Below, one piece after another: positions 20,564-28,023 of a stretch of 64,000 nucleotides of DNA. Below the pieces are notes generated by a model. That model saw only the letters and a list, made by a program, of their open reading frames with translations. It had not been told where the DNA came from and did not search any database. The number at the start of each line of letters is the position of its first letter. The first letter of the stretch is position 1. Made by a program: the position numbers and the translations under genes. The stretch comes from Candidatus Nanopelagicales bacterium (lineage in GTDB: Bacteria; Actinomycetota; Actinomycetes; S36-B12): the NCBI GenBank assembly GCA_028687755.1, contig JAQTZL010000001.1:1-64000 (forward strand). The letters run 5' to 3'.

Positions 20564-20737
20564 ATGACGATCGAAGAGATCGAATGGAATGCCAAAGTAG
20601 AAGGCGCCATGATCGAGGGTGACGCTGCGCAGTTGCTGCACCTCTATGAGCTAGGAACAAAGCTTTTTGGCTCTGAATTGGGTGTTCGGTGGGCTGCTGC
20701 AGTGTCCGGTTTCGATGCTTCAGCCGTAACAGGTTGA
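20564..20737 (+). CDS. 57-residue protein of unknown function
   Basis: 57 residues. It starts 10 bp from the divergent hotdog gene and ends with TGA at 20735-20737. The translation looks protein-like rather than random: MTIEEIEWNAKVEGAM then QLLHLYELGTKLFG and GVRWAAAVSGFDASAVTG, i.e. two amphipathic helices. It has no Shine-Dalgarno sequence but has the leaderless-type CATACT-N6-ATG arrangement. It could also be chance coding opposite an extended hotdog gene. Function unknown. Confidence 0.45.
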   Translation: MTIEEIEWNAKVEGAMIEGDAAQLLHLYELGTKLFGSELGVRWAAAVSGFDASAVTG

Positions 20738-20769
20738 TTTCATTGAGCTGAACTCAGTAGGCGCGCAAG

Positions 20770-20775
20770 TAACGT
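20770..20775 (+). promoter_or_regulatory. putative leaderless -10 box (TAACGT-N6-GTG)
   Basis: TAACGT ends six bases before GTG 20782; an in-frame stop (TGA 20779-20781) directly precedes that GTG, so no earlier start is possible. Fits the recurring signature and supports GTG as the true start of the lipoprotein gene. Confidence 0.5.
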
Positions 20776-20781
20776 ATATGA

Positions 20782-21084
20782 GTGGACGTTCGCCAATTAT
20801 CAATATTTGCGTCAGGCGCACTTATTGCCGTGTGTTCAATAGCGGCGTGTTCAAATCAGGTCCCAGCAACAGAACCCATTCCCAATTGTGGCTGGGATAC
20901 TTCCGTTGTTAAAGGGCAGCAGGCTCTGAGTCAATACCTCACGTCAACAGATAACTGGTTGAAAGCAAATCCAGGTGCAACACCACCAGCGCCGGTAAGT
21001 GAATATTGGATGGGCGATTGCCCTAATGATGGAACGAATGTTGGGCCACCAATTGATGAGGCTGGCGATTCGCACAGCGAATAA
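20782..21084 (+). CDS. small lipoprotein of unknown function
   Basis: 100 residues. The N-terminus is a lipoprotein signal: short polar head, hydrophobic ASGALIAVCSIAAC, with SIAAC as lipobox, so the mature protein should begin at Cys 23 and be anchored to the outer face of the membrane. The mature part is about 78 residues with two Cys (NCGWD, GDCPND), perhaps a disulfide, and Trp/Pro-rich segments. Family not recognised. GTG start, apparently leaderless. It converges with the next gene, separated by 4 bp. Confidence 0.75.
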   Translation: MDVRQLSIFASGALIAVCSIAACSNQVPATEPIPNCGWDTSVVKGQQALSQYLTSTDNWLKANPGATPPAPVSEYWMGDCPNDGTNVGPPIDEAGDSHSE

Positions 21085-21088
21085 ATAC

Positions 21089-21382
21089 TTAAGAATTCAG
21101 TAAAGAAACGATAACCGCCACCACTGCGAACGCCACAGCGGCATAAATAAGAATGACGCCAATTGCTGCAATCCGCAACGGCGCACGCACCTCACCCACG
21201 GCATAGGTGAAGGCGTTTCGAAGGATCGTGGGGAATTTGGTTGCATCATTGCGTGCGTTGCCATGTGGATCGCGTTGTGACCAGTAGCCACGTTCACCAT
21301 TGAGCCCCGTCCAGACAAAAGCCAAACCGAACAGACCCAAGACAACCGCGAAAGTCCACAGCACGATCACACCAGTATTCAT
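21089..21382 (-). CDS. small membrane protein, two transmembrane segments
   Basis: 97 residues. A first hydrophobic helix covers residues 4-26 (VIVLWTFAVVLGLFGLAFVW) and a second covers about 69-94 (IAAIGVILIYAAVAFAVVAV). A polar loop between them contains the NGERGYWSQRDPHGNARND stretch. No enzymatic motif; function unknown. The ATG is preceded by TACGGT at six bases (see the separate site) and lacks a ribosome binding site. Confidence 0.75.
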   Translation of the reverse strand: MNTGVIVLWTFAVVLGLFGLAFVWTGLNGERGYWSQRDPHGNARNDATKFPTILRNAFTYAVGEVRAPLRIAAIGVILIYAAVAFAVVAVIVSLLNS

Positions 21383-21388
21383 GTCAGG

Positions 21389-21394
21389 ACCGTA
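21389..21394 (-). promoter_or_regulatory. putative leaderless -10 box (TACGGT-N6-ATG)
   Basis: On the minus strand TACGGT ends six bases before ATG 21382, with no ribosome binding site. Same geometry as the other leaderless candidates. Confidence 0.5.
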
Positions 21395-21424
21395 TCGCGA
21401 AGAGATCCCTTGCCGTCGGATTGA

Positions 21425-22135
21425 TCATGACGAGTACCGAGGACTAAATCTCATAAGCACAGTGCCCTCATCTGTCCGGACCTGCGTGTATTCACCTTGG
21501 ATCTTGCCCAAGGACGAGGTAATCATGGTTGCTCCTCCGCCTAGGAGGAGTGGTGTCACAGTTAAGAGCAGTTCATCAAGAAGTTCAGATTCCAGTAGCG
21601 ACGTGAGCAAAGCTGGACCACCCTCGCAGTGGATCCGATCCAGACCGCGGGCATGAAGTTCCTGGATCGCAATTGAAAGATCAACGTGTGTGTCACCGCA
21701 AGGAATGATCGTGGAGTGTGCAGCAAGCCATGAAGGTGCCTGGTCGGCAGCCGTTTGCGATGTGATGATTAAGGTCGGCGGAGTATCGCTGGTTGCCTGT
21801 GTGAAAACAGGCATGGATTGGTCAAGGTTCAGTCGGTTACTCACGAGAGCGATTGGCACAGTGGTTGGGCGGTAGCCCTCTGTGCGTGCGGTACCTGCAC
21901 CAACCAAGATCACGTCGCTATCGCGCCGTACGGCGAGGAAGACCCTCTTGTCGGCGTCCGTGCCAAGACCAGCAGATTTACCTTCAGAGTCCACGACAGC
22001 ACCGTCAAGTGACATCACCATATTGCAACGTACCCACGGGGCAGAGTGGCCAATTGCCGCCTCGGGCCATGAGTACAGATCAGGAATGTCGCGATGTGGC
22101 ATGGACTGGACTGCGTCGCTGTTCGCCTGTGGCAT
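21425..22135 (-). CDS. RibD C-terminal-type pyrimidine reductase family protein
   Basis: About 236 residues. The dihydrofolate-reductase-like RibD_C domain is recognisable: APWVRCNMVMSLDGAVV at the N-terminus, DADKRVFLAVRRDSDVILVGAGTARTEGY, then GLDRIHCEGGPALLTSLLES and DELLLTVTPLLLGGG. These proteins reduce the ribosyl side chain of a riboflavin-pathway pyrimidine or a related NADPH-dependent substrate; in actinobacteria such stand-alone genes are common and mostly untested. ATG 22135 is preferred (CACGAT-N6 upstream); ATG 22102 is possible. The longer open frame to 22456 would run through zapE and is rejected. Confidence 0.82.
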   Translation of the reverse strand: MPQANSDAVQSMPHRDIPDLYSWPEAAIGHSAPWVRCNMVMSLDGAVVDSEGKSAGLGTDADKRVFLAVRRDSDVILVGAGTARTEGYRPTTVPIALVSNRLNLDQSMPVFTQATSDTPPTLIITSQTAADQAPSWLAAHSTIIPCGDTHVDLSIAIQELHARGLDRIHCEGGPALLTSLLESELLDELLLTVTPLLLGGGATMITSSLGKIQGEYTQVRTDEGTVLMRFSPRYSS

Positions 22136-22159
22136 GGATTGATCGTGCCATGTCCGGGC

Positions 22160-22165
22160 TAGGCT
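22160..22165 (+). promoter_or_regulatory. putative -10 box for zapE (TAGGCT)
   Basis: TAGGCT ends nine bases before ATG 22175 in the 39-bp divergent spacer between the RibD-like gene and zapE. Spacing is a little longer than in the N6 group. Confidence 0.4.
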
Positions 22166-22174
22166 TCGTGCATC

Positions 22175-23197
22175 ATGTCTGAACCTCGGGCCTTGGCTGA
22201 TCGCAATCCTCATGTATCGGTTCAGCAAATGGTAGATGAACTTATTCCGCCACCACGGTTCTCCGAAGTGAGTTTTTCTACCTACATTCCAGCACCGGAC
22301 CAACCCTCGCAAGTGGCAGCAGTGAGTGCCCTTGAGGCATTTGCTTCGCGTATTACTCGTGAGCCTGAAAAAAAGCGCTTGTTTAAGCGCGGTGCTCCGC
22401 CAGAGGGCCGGGCAGGTATCTACCTCGATGGTGGTTTTGGGGTGGGCAAGACGCACCTACTCGCATCTTTGTGGCACGCGGTTCCTGGTCGAAAACGTTT
22501 TGGAACTTTTGTTGAATACACAAACCTCGTAGGCGCCTTGGGCTTCCGAACTGCAGTTGAGGCGCTATCGCGGAATGATTTGGTTTGCATCGATGAATTC
22601 GAACTCGATGACCCAGGCGACACGGTGTTGATGTCTACCTTGTTGGGGGAACTTGTAAAGGCTGGCGTCAGCCTAGCTGCGACATCCAACACATTGCCGG
22701 ACAAATTGGGTGAGGGTCGATTCGCCGCGGAAGACTTCTTACGTGAAATTCAAGGGTTATCTGCACACTTTGATGTTTTCCGGATAGAGGGTGAGGACTA
22801 CCGACATCGTGGGCTTCCTGATGCGCCGCCACCTTTGAGTAATCAACAGATAGAAATAAGTCTGGCAAGTAATCAATTCGCCACTATTGATGAATTTTCG
22901 CGGTTAGAGCAACACTTAATAACAGTGCATCCTTCCCGTTATGGAAGTTTGCTCAATGGCGTTGCAGCAGTGGGATTCATGAATATTGAGCCGGTAACGG
23001 ATCAGGCGACAGCTCTTCGATTAGTGGTGTTAGCTGATCGTCTCTACGACAGAGATATTCCAGTGCTGGCTTCAGGTATTAAGTTAGATGAGCTCTTTTC
23101 AGCGGAGATGCTTAAGGGCGGATATCGAAAGAAATACTTCCGCGCGATCTCACGGCTTGTGGCGTTAGCACGTGAAGGCGCAGCGTTGGTGAATTAA
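22175..23197 (+). CDS. zapE: AFG1/ZapE family ATPase
   Basis: 340 residues. Walker A is GIYLDGGFGVGKTHLLASLWH (residues 81-101), Walker B is LVCIDEFELDDPGDT with the family's CIDEF, and a sensor region has AATSNTLPDKLGEGRF. Escherichia coli ZapE is a divisome-associated ATPase and the mitochondrial AFG1 relative helps degrade inner-membrane proteins; the role in actinobacteria is not settled. It is single-gene, divergent from the RibD-like gene, and its stop overlaps that of the convergent TMEM175-like gene by 4 bp. Confidence 0.92.
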   Translation: MSEPRALADRNPHVSVQQMVDELIPPPRFSEVSFSTYIPAPDQPSQVAAVSALEAFASRITREPEKKRLFKRGAPPEGRAGIYLDGGFGVGKTHLLASLWHAVPGRKRFGTFVEYTNLVGALGFRTAVEALSRNDLVCIDEFELDDPGDTVLMSTLLGELVKAGVSLAATSNTLPDKLGEGRFAAEDFLREIQGLSAHFDVFRIEGEDYRHRGLPDAPPPLSNQQIEISLASNQFATIDEFSRLEQHLITVHPSRYGSLLNGVAAVGFMNIEPVTDQATALRLVVLADRLYDRDIPVLASGIKLDELFSAEMLKGGYRKKYFRAISRLVALAREGAALVN

Positions 23198-23823
23198 CTT
23201 CTTGAAGGTTTGGTACGTATTCCTTTTTGTTGAACAATAAATCGCAGCGGGAATAGCAAAAACAAAAGCCAAAGCGCAGTACCGGGCCAGATGAGGCTAG
23301 CGACGAATAGCACTGCAAATGCGACTGCAAATACAAAACTGATGGAGAGCCAAAAACTCCACAACTTTGGGTCGACCAAGAATTCTGGGTGTCGTCGTCC
23401 CACCTGATAGATGAAGTGCAACAGCAAGGCATTTACGCACAAAGTCAGGCAGTAGAGCCAACTCGCGTCAGCGCTGTTGTTGCCCATATCGATGAGTTTG
23501 CTGGGCCAGGGTAGAAAAGCAACTGTGGCAAGCCAACCCGCATTCAGCCACATGATGGAGTTATTGATTGCCGAGAAGTTCTCAAATACTCGATGATGAC
23601 CTTGCCAAAATATAAAGAGCATGAAAAAGGTCACGACAAAAGCTGTGAGTTGCCCTGAGTTTGCTTGGATTACGTCGAGCATTGATTGATTCTGTGACGG
23701 GCCATCAATGGAAACAACGGGCAGAACTAACACAGTGATTGCGACGGCAACAACCGCATCAGAAAAATTTATGACCCGGTCAAGTGATCGGCCTGTAATG
23801 ATTCGATTATTCGCGGCTTGCAT
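23194..23823 (-). CDS. TMEM175-family (DUF1211) potassium channel-like protein
   Basis: 209 residues with about six hydrophobic segments. The family signature of bacterial TMEM175, an Arg followed by FSD in the first helix, is present as DRVINFSDAVVAVAITVLVLP (residues 15-35), and HHRVFENFSAINNSIMWLNAGWLATVAFLPW matches the second part of the repeat. Bacterial homologues form tetrameric K+ leak channels. The basic tail KGIRTKPSRS faces the cytoplasm. No ribosome binding site is obvious before ATG 23823. Confidence 0.85.
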   Translation of the reverse strand: MQAANNRIITGRSLDRVINFSDAVVAVAITVLVLPVVSIDGPSQNQSMLDVIQANSGQLTAFVVTFFMLFIFWQGHHRVFENFSAINNSIMWLNAGWLATVAFLPWPSKLIDMGNNSADASWLYCLTLCVNALLLHFIYQVGRRHPEFLVDPKLWSFWLSISFVFAVAFAVLFVASLIWPGTALWLLFLLFPLRFIVQQKGIRTKPSRS

Positions 23824-23859
23824 AGGAGCATCGTTTCATAAGGGATAGATCAGCGAGGC

Positions 23860-23898
23860 AAAATAAAGAACGGGAACCTGGGGTACAGATTCCCGTTC
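23860..23898 (-). terminator. terminator of the Gly-Cys-Val tRNA transcript
   Basis: Read on the minus strand, GAACGGGAA (23898-23890) pairs with TTCCCGTTC (23876-23868) as a perfect 9-bp stem with a 13-base loop, followed by TTTATTTT. It lies immediately downstream of tRNA-Val. Confidence 0.75.
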
Positions 23899-23906
23899 AT
23901 TTCGAG

Positions 23907-23980
23907 TGGTCGATAAGGGACTCGAACCCCTGGCCTCTTCCATGTCAAGGAAGCGCGCTAACCAACTGCGCCAATCGACC
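23907..23980 (-). tRNA. tRNA-Val (GAC)
   Basis: 74 bases. Acceptor stem GGTCGAT pairs with ATCGACC, the T-arm GGGGTTCGAGTCCCC is canonical, and the anticodon loop TTGACAT gives GAC, reading GUC/GUU valine codons. CCA is not encoded. Last gene of a minus-strand Gly-Cys-Val tRNA cluster. Confidence 0.96.
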
Positions 23981-24096
23981 TAAGCAGCGCAAAGACTACA
24001 GGTGTGCTGTATGAGTTGTGAATCCGGCTATTGGAGACTTCGTCGAGACGAGCACAAGGCAATTGCAATCAATTGCTTTGACCGCAACAGAGATGG

Positions 24097-24167
24097 AGGT
24101 GGGTACCGGATTTGAACCGGTGTAGAGGGATTTGCAGTCCCTTGCCTCGCCTCTCGGCCAACCCACC
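24097..24167 (-). tRNA. tRNA-Cys (GCA)
   Basis: 71 bases. Acceptor GGTGGGT pairs with ACCCACC, the anticodon loop CTGCAAA gives GCA, and the discriminator base is U, the usual identity element of tRNA-Cys. CCA is not encoded. Middle gene of the cluster. Confidence 0.96.
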
Positions 24168-24211
24168 CTGAGCTCGCCCGAGGGCTTACTGCCTGCCCGT
24201 GGGCACTTGCG

Positions 24212-24284
24212 AGCGGACGACGGGATTCGAACCCGCGACCCCAACCTTGGCAAGGTTGTGCGCTACCAGCTGCGCTACGTCCGC
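24212..24284 (-). tRNA. tRNA-Gly (GCC)
   Basis: 73 bases. Acceptor GCGGACG pairs with CGTCCGC, the anticodon loop TTGCCAA gives GCC, and the T-arm is CGGGTTCGAATCCCG. CCA is not encoded. First gene of the minus-strand cluster; TAATGT at 24308-24313 (minus strand) is a possible -10 box. Confidence 0.96.
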
Positions 24285-24342
24285 GTGGCCATGATGACCG
24301 ATTGAGAACATTAGCCGACCACGTATCGGAGCGCGAAACTGG

Positions 24343-25413
24343 GTGACCGAAAAGCGGCACAATGTCCCTGTGGAACCAGTCCCAGACGCTGACCTTGCCT
24401 ACGCAGGGGGGCTGTGGGCCACAGACCTGGTGGAGTCATCAACTGACCCGCTTGTGCTTGAACGTGGCGGAAGATGGATCGTGGTGTACCCGTATGTGGG
24501 TACACCAATATTTTTGCGCTTTGCCGATTGGAGCGTTCAGCCACCACATGAGCTCGTGGGCTCATGGAGGGGCCCAACTGTTGATTCGTGGAGTTCCTCG
24601 ATGGACGTCGATGCGTATTGCGATGCGGTTGAAGCAACGCGGTCAGCAATTGCTGAAGGCACCGTGTACCAAGCAAATATTTGTCGAGTGATGCGCGCAA
24701 GAATGGCTAGCCCAGAGCGAGATATTGCCAGATTGCACGCGCTGCTAGCGAGTGGGAATCCAGCACCGTATTCAGCAATGGTGCGAGTTGCTGGCCTAGA
24801 TCTTGCAATTGCATGTGCCAGCCCTGAACTCTTTCTTGGACGCAACGGGAGCACGTTAACGTCTGGACCGATCAAAGGTACGGGAAAAACTCGATTCGAT
24901 CTTACGGAAAAGGATCGTGCTGAGAACGTGATGATTGTCGATCTCGTTCGCAATGATCTGGCTCGGGTGTCAGAAGTCGGCACAGTAGAAGTTGAAGGAT
25001 TGTTGCGCGAAGAAGAGCATCCTGGTCTTGTACATCTCGTCTCGCACGTTAAAAGCGAGCTGCTCGCCGGAACCACGTGGTCTGAGATCTTCACCGCGAC
25101 CTTCCCTCCTGGTTCAGTTACTGGCGCGCCGAAGATTGCTGCACAGAAACTCATAGAAGAACTTGAGTTGGCTAATCGCGATGTTTACTGCGGTGCAATC
25201 GGCTGGGTTGATTCGGATACTCAGCAGGCGCAATTGGCAGTGTCGATTAGAAGTTTTTGGCTTGATGGTGATGAGTTGTGTTTTGGTACCGGTGCCGGAA
25301 TTACCTGGGGATCTGATGCAATGCGTGAATGGCGCGAAACTGAATTGAAGGCCAGTCATCTCATCGATATTGCAGCGCAGGAATGGATCCAAACACAGGG
25401 GAGTCAAGCATGA
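24343..25413 (+). CDS. pabB: aminodeoxychorismate synthase component I
   Basis: 356 residues, a chorismate-binding enzyme lacking most of the N-terminal regulatory region of TrpE. The core motifs are GTVYQANICRVM, SPELFLGR, the SGPIKGTGKTR block, DLVRNDLARVSE, TFPPGSVTGAPK and the final CFGTGAGITWGSD. The PIKGT Lys is the nucleophile typical of PabB, distinguishing it from anthranilate synthase. With glutaminase PabA (not in this window) it makes 4-amino-4-deoxychorismate for folate. The start is GTG 24343; GTG 24370 is an alternative. Coupled to pabC by ATGA. Confidence 0.9.
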   Translation: MTEKRHNVPVEPVPDADLAYAGGLWATDLVESSTDPLVLERGGRWIVVYPYVGTPIFLRFADWSVQPPHELVGSWRGPTVDSWSSSMDVDAYCDAVEATRSAIAEGTVYQANICRVMRARMASPERDIARLHALLASGNPAPYSAMVRVAGLDLAIACASPELFLGRNGSTLTSGPIKGTGKTRFDLTEKDRAENVMIVDLVRNDLARVSEVGTVEVEGLLREEEHPGLVHLVSHVKSELLAGTTWSEIFTATFPPGSVTGAPKIAAQKLIEELELANRDVYCGAIGWVDSDTQQAQLAVSIRSFWLDGDELCFGTGAGITWGSDAMREWRETELKASHLIDIAAQEWIQTQGSQA

Positions 25414-26222
25414 TCTGGCTGGGAACCAATGATGGCGGCGCACTCATCGAAGATGCGACGGCACTTATTAGCGTTGATGATCGAGGTCTAACTGTGGGTG
25501 AAGGGGTCTTTGAGACTGTTGCGGTTTATGGCGGCCAGCCCTTTGCGATAGATCGGCATCTGGCTCGCTTGATTCAATCAGCTGAGATTCTCGAACTCCC
25601 TAATCCAAATCTTCAATTGATACGCGAAGCAGTGGATCAAGTACTCGCAGCAAATGCCAGTGTCATCGGTGATCTTGGGAGACTGCGCATCACTTTCACT
25701 GCGGGTCGGAAGTCAACGCTGCCCACGATCGTTGTTACGTGCATGGGTCAACCTCAATGGCCCGATTCAACATCTGTGATCACCGTGCCATGGGTGCGAA
25801 ATGAACGGTCACCAATCGCTGGTGCAAAAAGCACGTCCTACGCAGAGAACAGCACGGCACTGAAATTCGCACAGGCTCAAGGCGCGAGTGAAGCAATCCT
25901 GGCCAACACGGTCGGGCACCTTTGCGAAGGAACCACATCGAATGTATTCGTGGTGATCGATGGCGAAGTACTCACGCCGCCCTTAACGTCTGGATGTTTA
26001 CCTGGTGTCACTCGTGGACTTGTTATTGAATTGTTCGATGTGAAAGAGCGTGATATCCCGTATTCGGCTTTAGGCGACATCGAGGAGCTTTTCCTAACCT
26101 CTACGACTCGAGGAATCCATCCGGTCACATCACTCGATGGAAGATCCATTGATGTTGGATCGATTTCACAAGATCTGCGTCGTGCATTTATCGCTCAGCG
26201 GCATGAAATGAGCAATCCCTAA
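25410..26222 (+). CDS. pabC: aminodeoxychorismate lyase / class IV aminotransferase
   Basis: 270 residues. Class IV PLP-fold motifs are present: ISVDDRGLTVGEGVFETVAVYGG, RHLARLIQSAEIL, the PLP Lys region GAKSTSYAENSTALK, EAILANTVGHLCEGTTSNVFVV and LPGVTRGLVIEL. Position directly after pabB (ATGA overlap) argues for 4-aminobenzoate release from aminodeoxychorismate rather than branched-chain or D-amino-acid transamination. ATG 25410 has the GGGGAG ribosome binding site; the longer frame would begin inside pabB. Confidence 0.9.
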   Translation: MIWLGTNDGGALIEDATALISVDDRGLTVGEGVFETVAVYGGQPFAIDRHLARLIQSAEILELPNPNLQLIREAVDQVLAANASVIGDLGRLRITFTAGRKSTLPTIVVTCMGQPQWPDSTSVITVPWVRNERSPIAGAKSTSYAENSTALKFAQAQGASEAILANTVGHLCEGTTSNVFVVIDGEVLTPPLTSGCLPGVTRGLVIELFDVKERDIPYSALGDIEELFLTSTTRGIHPVTSLDGRSIDVGSISQDLRRAFIAQRHEMSNP

Positions 26223-26243
26223 GGTTCGGGATACAAAGACACA

Positions 26244-26277
26244 TACGTAAGGCCCCGCCGAAGCGGGGCCTTACGTA
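26244..26277. terminator. bidirectional terminator between pabC and the Ig-like gene
   Basis: A perfect 15-bp stem, TACGTAAGGCCCCGC (26244-26258) with GCGGGGCCTTACGTA (26263-26277), closes on a CGAA tetraloop. It lies between two convergent genes (stops at 26222 and 26292) and can serve both; T-rich tails are weak on either side. Confidence 0.85.
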
Positions 26278-26291
26278 TTACTGCTGAAGTG

Positions 26292-27773
26292 TTACGCGCC
26301 TTGGTAGGTGCGCTGGAGCACGAATGGTGCCCACTGACCTGGAATGCCAGGAGCAGTTGCGGTAACCGTGCAGAATCCGCGGGCCTTGAACTTCAGGTTC
26401 ACGGAGCCATCTGCAGGGAACACGAGAGCACAGACACTCTTACTCTTCTTTGCAACAGTCCACATCACGTTCTGATTTGCATTCGTGGTGCCTTGTGCTG
26501 GAGTTTCAAGCTTGATGACCTTCTTGTAGTTCACCTTGCCTGAGTTAGGTGCTGCAAGGGCGGCGGTTTGAGTGCCAAGCCCAGCAGTCACGGTGTAGCC
26601 CTGTGATGCAGGTGCGTACCCGTTACCACCGTTGGTAGCAGCCTGAATGTTGCACTGGCCGCCGGTTGGAACAGTCAGGGTGTAACCGCTCCATGAGCAT
26701 GGACCTGATTCACCAACGCGAACCTGAGCTCCCGAAAGGGAGGTTGCAGTGAACTGGTAGGTGCCAGCACCAAGGGTGTATGAGCCGTTAGGAGCCCAAG
26801 GACCAGCCCCGACCTGCGTCAAAGTGATGTAATCCTTAGTCACAGGGCCAGCGATGATCGTCAGTGGCTGGCTAGTGGAACCAGATCCACCCTGATTAGT
26901 GGTGAAGCTGGCTCCCAGAGTCACATTGCCTGCACCTGTTGGTGTCCAGAGGTAACTTGCGGCACCGTTCACGAGTTGCACTGAGGCACTAATCGCTGCG
27001 CCATTGATGGTGAAACCGACTGAACCTTGTGTTGAATGTGGGTAAACATTGGCAGTCAACGTCACCGGCACACCTGCGGTTACCTGTGATGGTGCACTAA
27101 TCGAGATGTTACCGCCAGAAGGCGTGACGATCATGAGGTCCTGAGGTGATACCGATGTTCGTGCATTTGTGTCACCGTTGTATGTCGCAATGAAGACCAC
27201 GTTGCCTGGATTCGTGGCGGTGTAGCGCCAGTACGCGTATGACTGGCCGTTGCCAGATCCTGGCGTCAGACCAAGCGTTGTGATGGTCGCGCCTGTTGCG
27301 TCACGAACAGTGACAGTTCCCGTTGGTACATAGTTACTTGGGCTCACTGAATTCACCGTGACGGTCACCTGGGTAGCGACGCCAACCTGTGCCGTATTAG
27401 GTGCTGAAACCACTGTGCTCGTGGGTGTGGTTGCAATATCTGCTGTGTATGAACCAGCCGCACCATCAGTGGACGATGTCAGAGTTGCCCGGCCAAGATG
27501 GTTGGGAGTCCAGACTGCCTGATCAGCGGCGCCAGTTGAGTAAAACGGAATCACATCAGTTGCACCGTTTGGGTAAGTTGCGAGCAAGGGACTGCCGCAA
27601 CCCATTTCACTCAGAGTTTGAGGCACGCCGATGGTTCCCGATCCAAATCCGGAAATCGTGCAACCACCTACTGCGTTTGCGGGGGCTGATGCCAGCCCAA
27701 TCGTGCCAATTACGAGGGCGGCGGCCGCAGCAAAGCGGATGCCCAGGCCTCGCCGATTGCGAGGTTCAGTCAT
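26292..27773 (-). CDS. large secreted protein with Ig-like repeats
   Basis: 493 residues with a good signal peptide: NRRGLGIRF then AAAAALVIGTIGLASAPANA, cleavage probably after ANA (residue 34). The mature part has at least two bacterial Ig-like domains, e.g. VVSAPNTAQVGVATQVTVTV and SISAPSQVTAGVPVTLTANVY, each ending in strands such as VVFIATYNGD and VTLGASFTTN. The last 80 residues form a different domain with two Cys (KSVCALVF, GFCTVTATA). No LPXTG or membrane anchor, so it is probably released or loosely cell-wall bound. AAGGAG precedes ATG 27773. Adhesion or binding role is inferred only. Confidence 0.82.
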   Translation of the reverse strand: MTEPRNRRGLGIRFAAAAALVIGTIGLASAPANAVGGCTISGFGSGTIGVPQTLSEMGCGSPLLATYPNGATDVIPFYSTGAADQAVWTPNHLGRATLTSSTDGAAGSYTADIATTPTSTVVSAPNTAQVGVATQVTVTVNSVSPSNYVPTGTVTVRDATGATITTLGLTPGSGNGQSYAYWRYTATNPGNVVFIATYNGDTNARTSVSPQDLMIVTPSGGNISISAPSQVTAGVPVTLTANVYPHSTQGSVGFTINGAAISASVQLVNGAASYLWTPTGAGNVTLGASFTTNQGGSGSTSQPLTIIAGPVTKDYITLTQVGAGPWAPNGSYTLGAGTYQFTATSLSGAQVRVGESGPCSWSGYTLTVPTGGQCNIQAATNGGNGYAPASQGYTVTAGLGTQTAALAAPNSGKVNYKKVIKLETPAQGTTNANQNVMWTVAKKSKSVCALVFPADGSVNLKFKARGFCTVTATAPGIPGQWAPFVLQRTYQGA

Positions 27774-27902
27774 GTTGTTCTCCTTGAGTAAACGATTTTC
27801 ACCAAAGATAAAGGCTGATGTCTGTCATTTCGTGGACGCTGGGCCGCATAAGCGTCCCGAAAGTGCACTTGCCTCCTCACGGGGTAGGCTTCGCTGCGTT
27901 CA

Positions 27903-27978
<76 letters not shown>

Positions 27979-28023
27979 ATCCGGGCGCTTTGGTATGGCG
28001 ACCGGCTATCAAGAGGAGCACAC

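Noticed and set aside
22136..22456. N-terminal extension of the RibD-like protein on the minus strand
   Set aside because: It would overlap 280 bp of zapE and adds no family sequence.
24343..25413. Anthranilate synthase component I
   Set aside because: The PIKGT Lys and the adjacent class IV aminotransferase favour PabB.
27979..28023. T-box or other riboswitch before thrS
   Set aside because: Only 45 bp separate the tRNA from the thrS start, too short for a T-box leader, and no T-box motif is seen.
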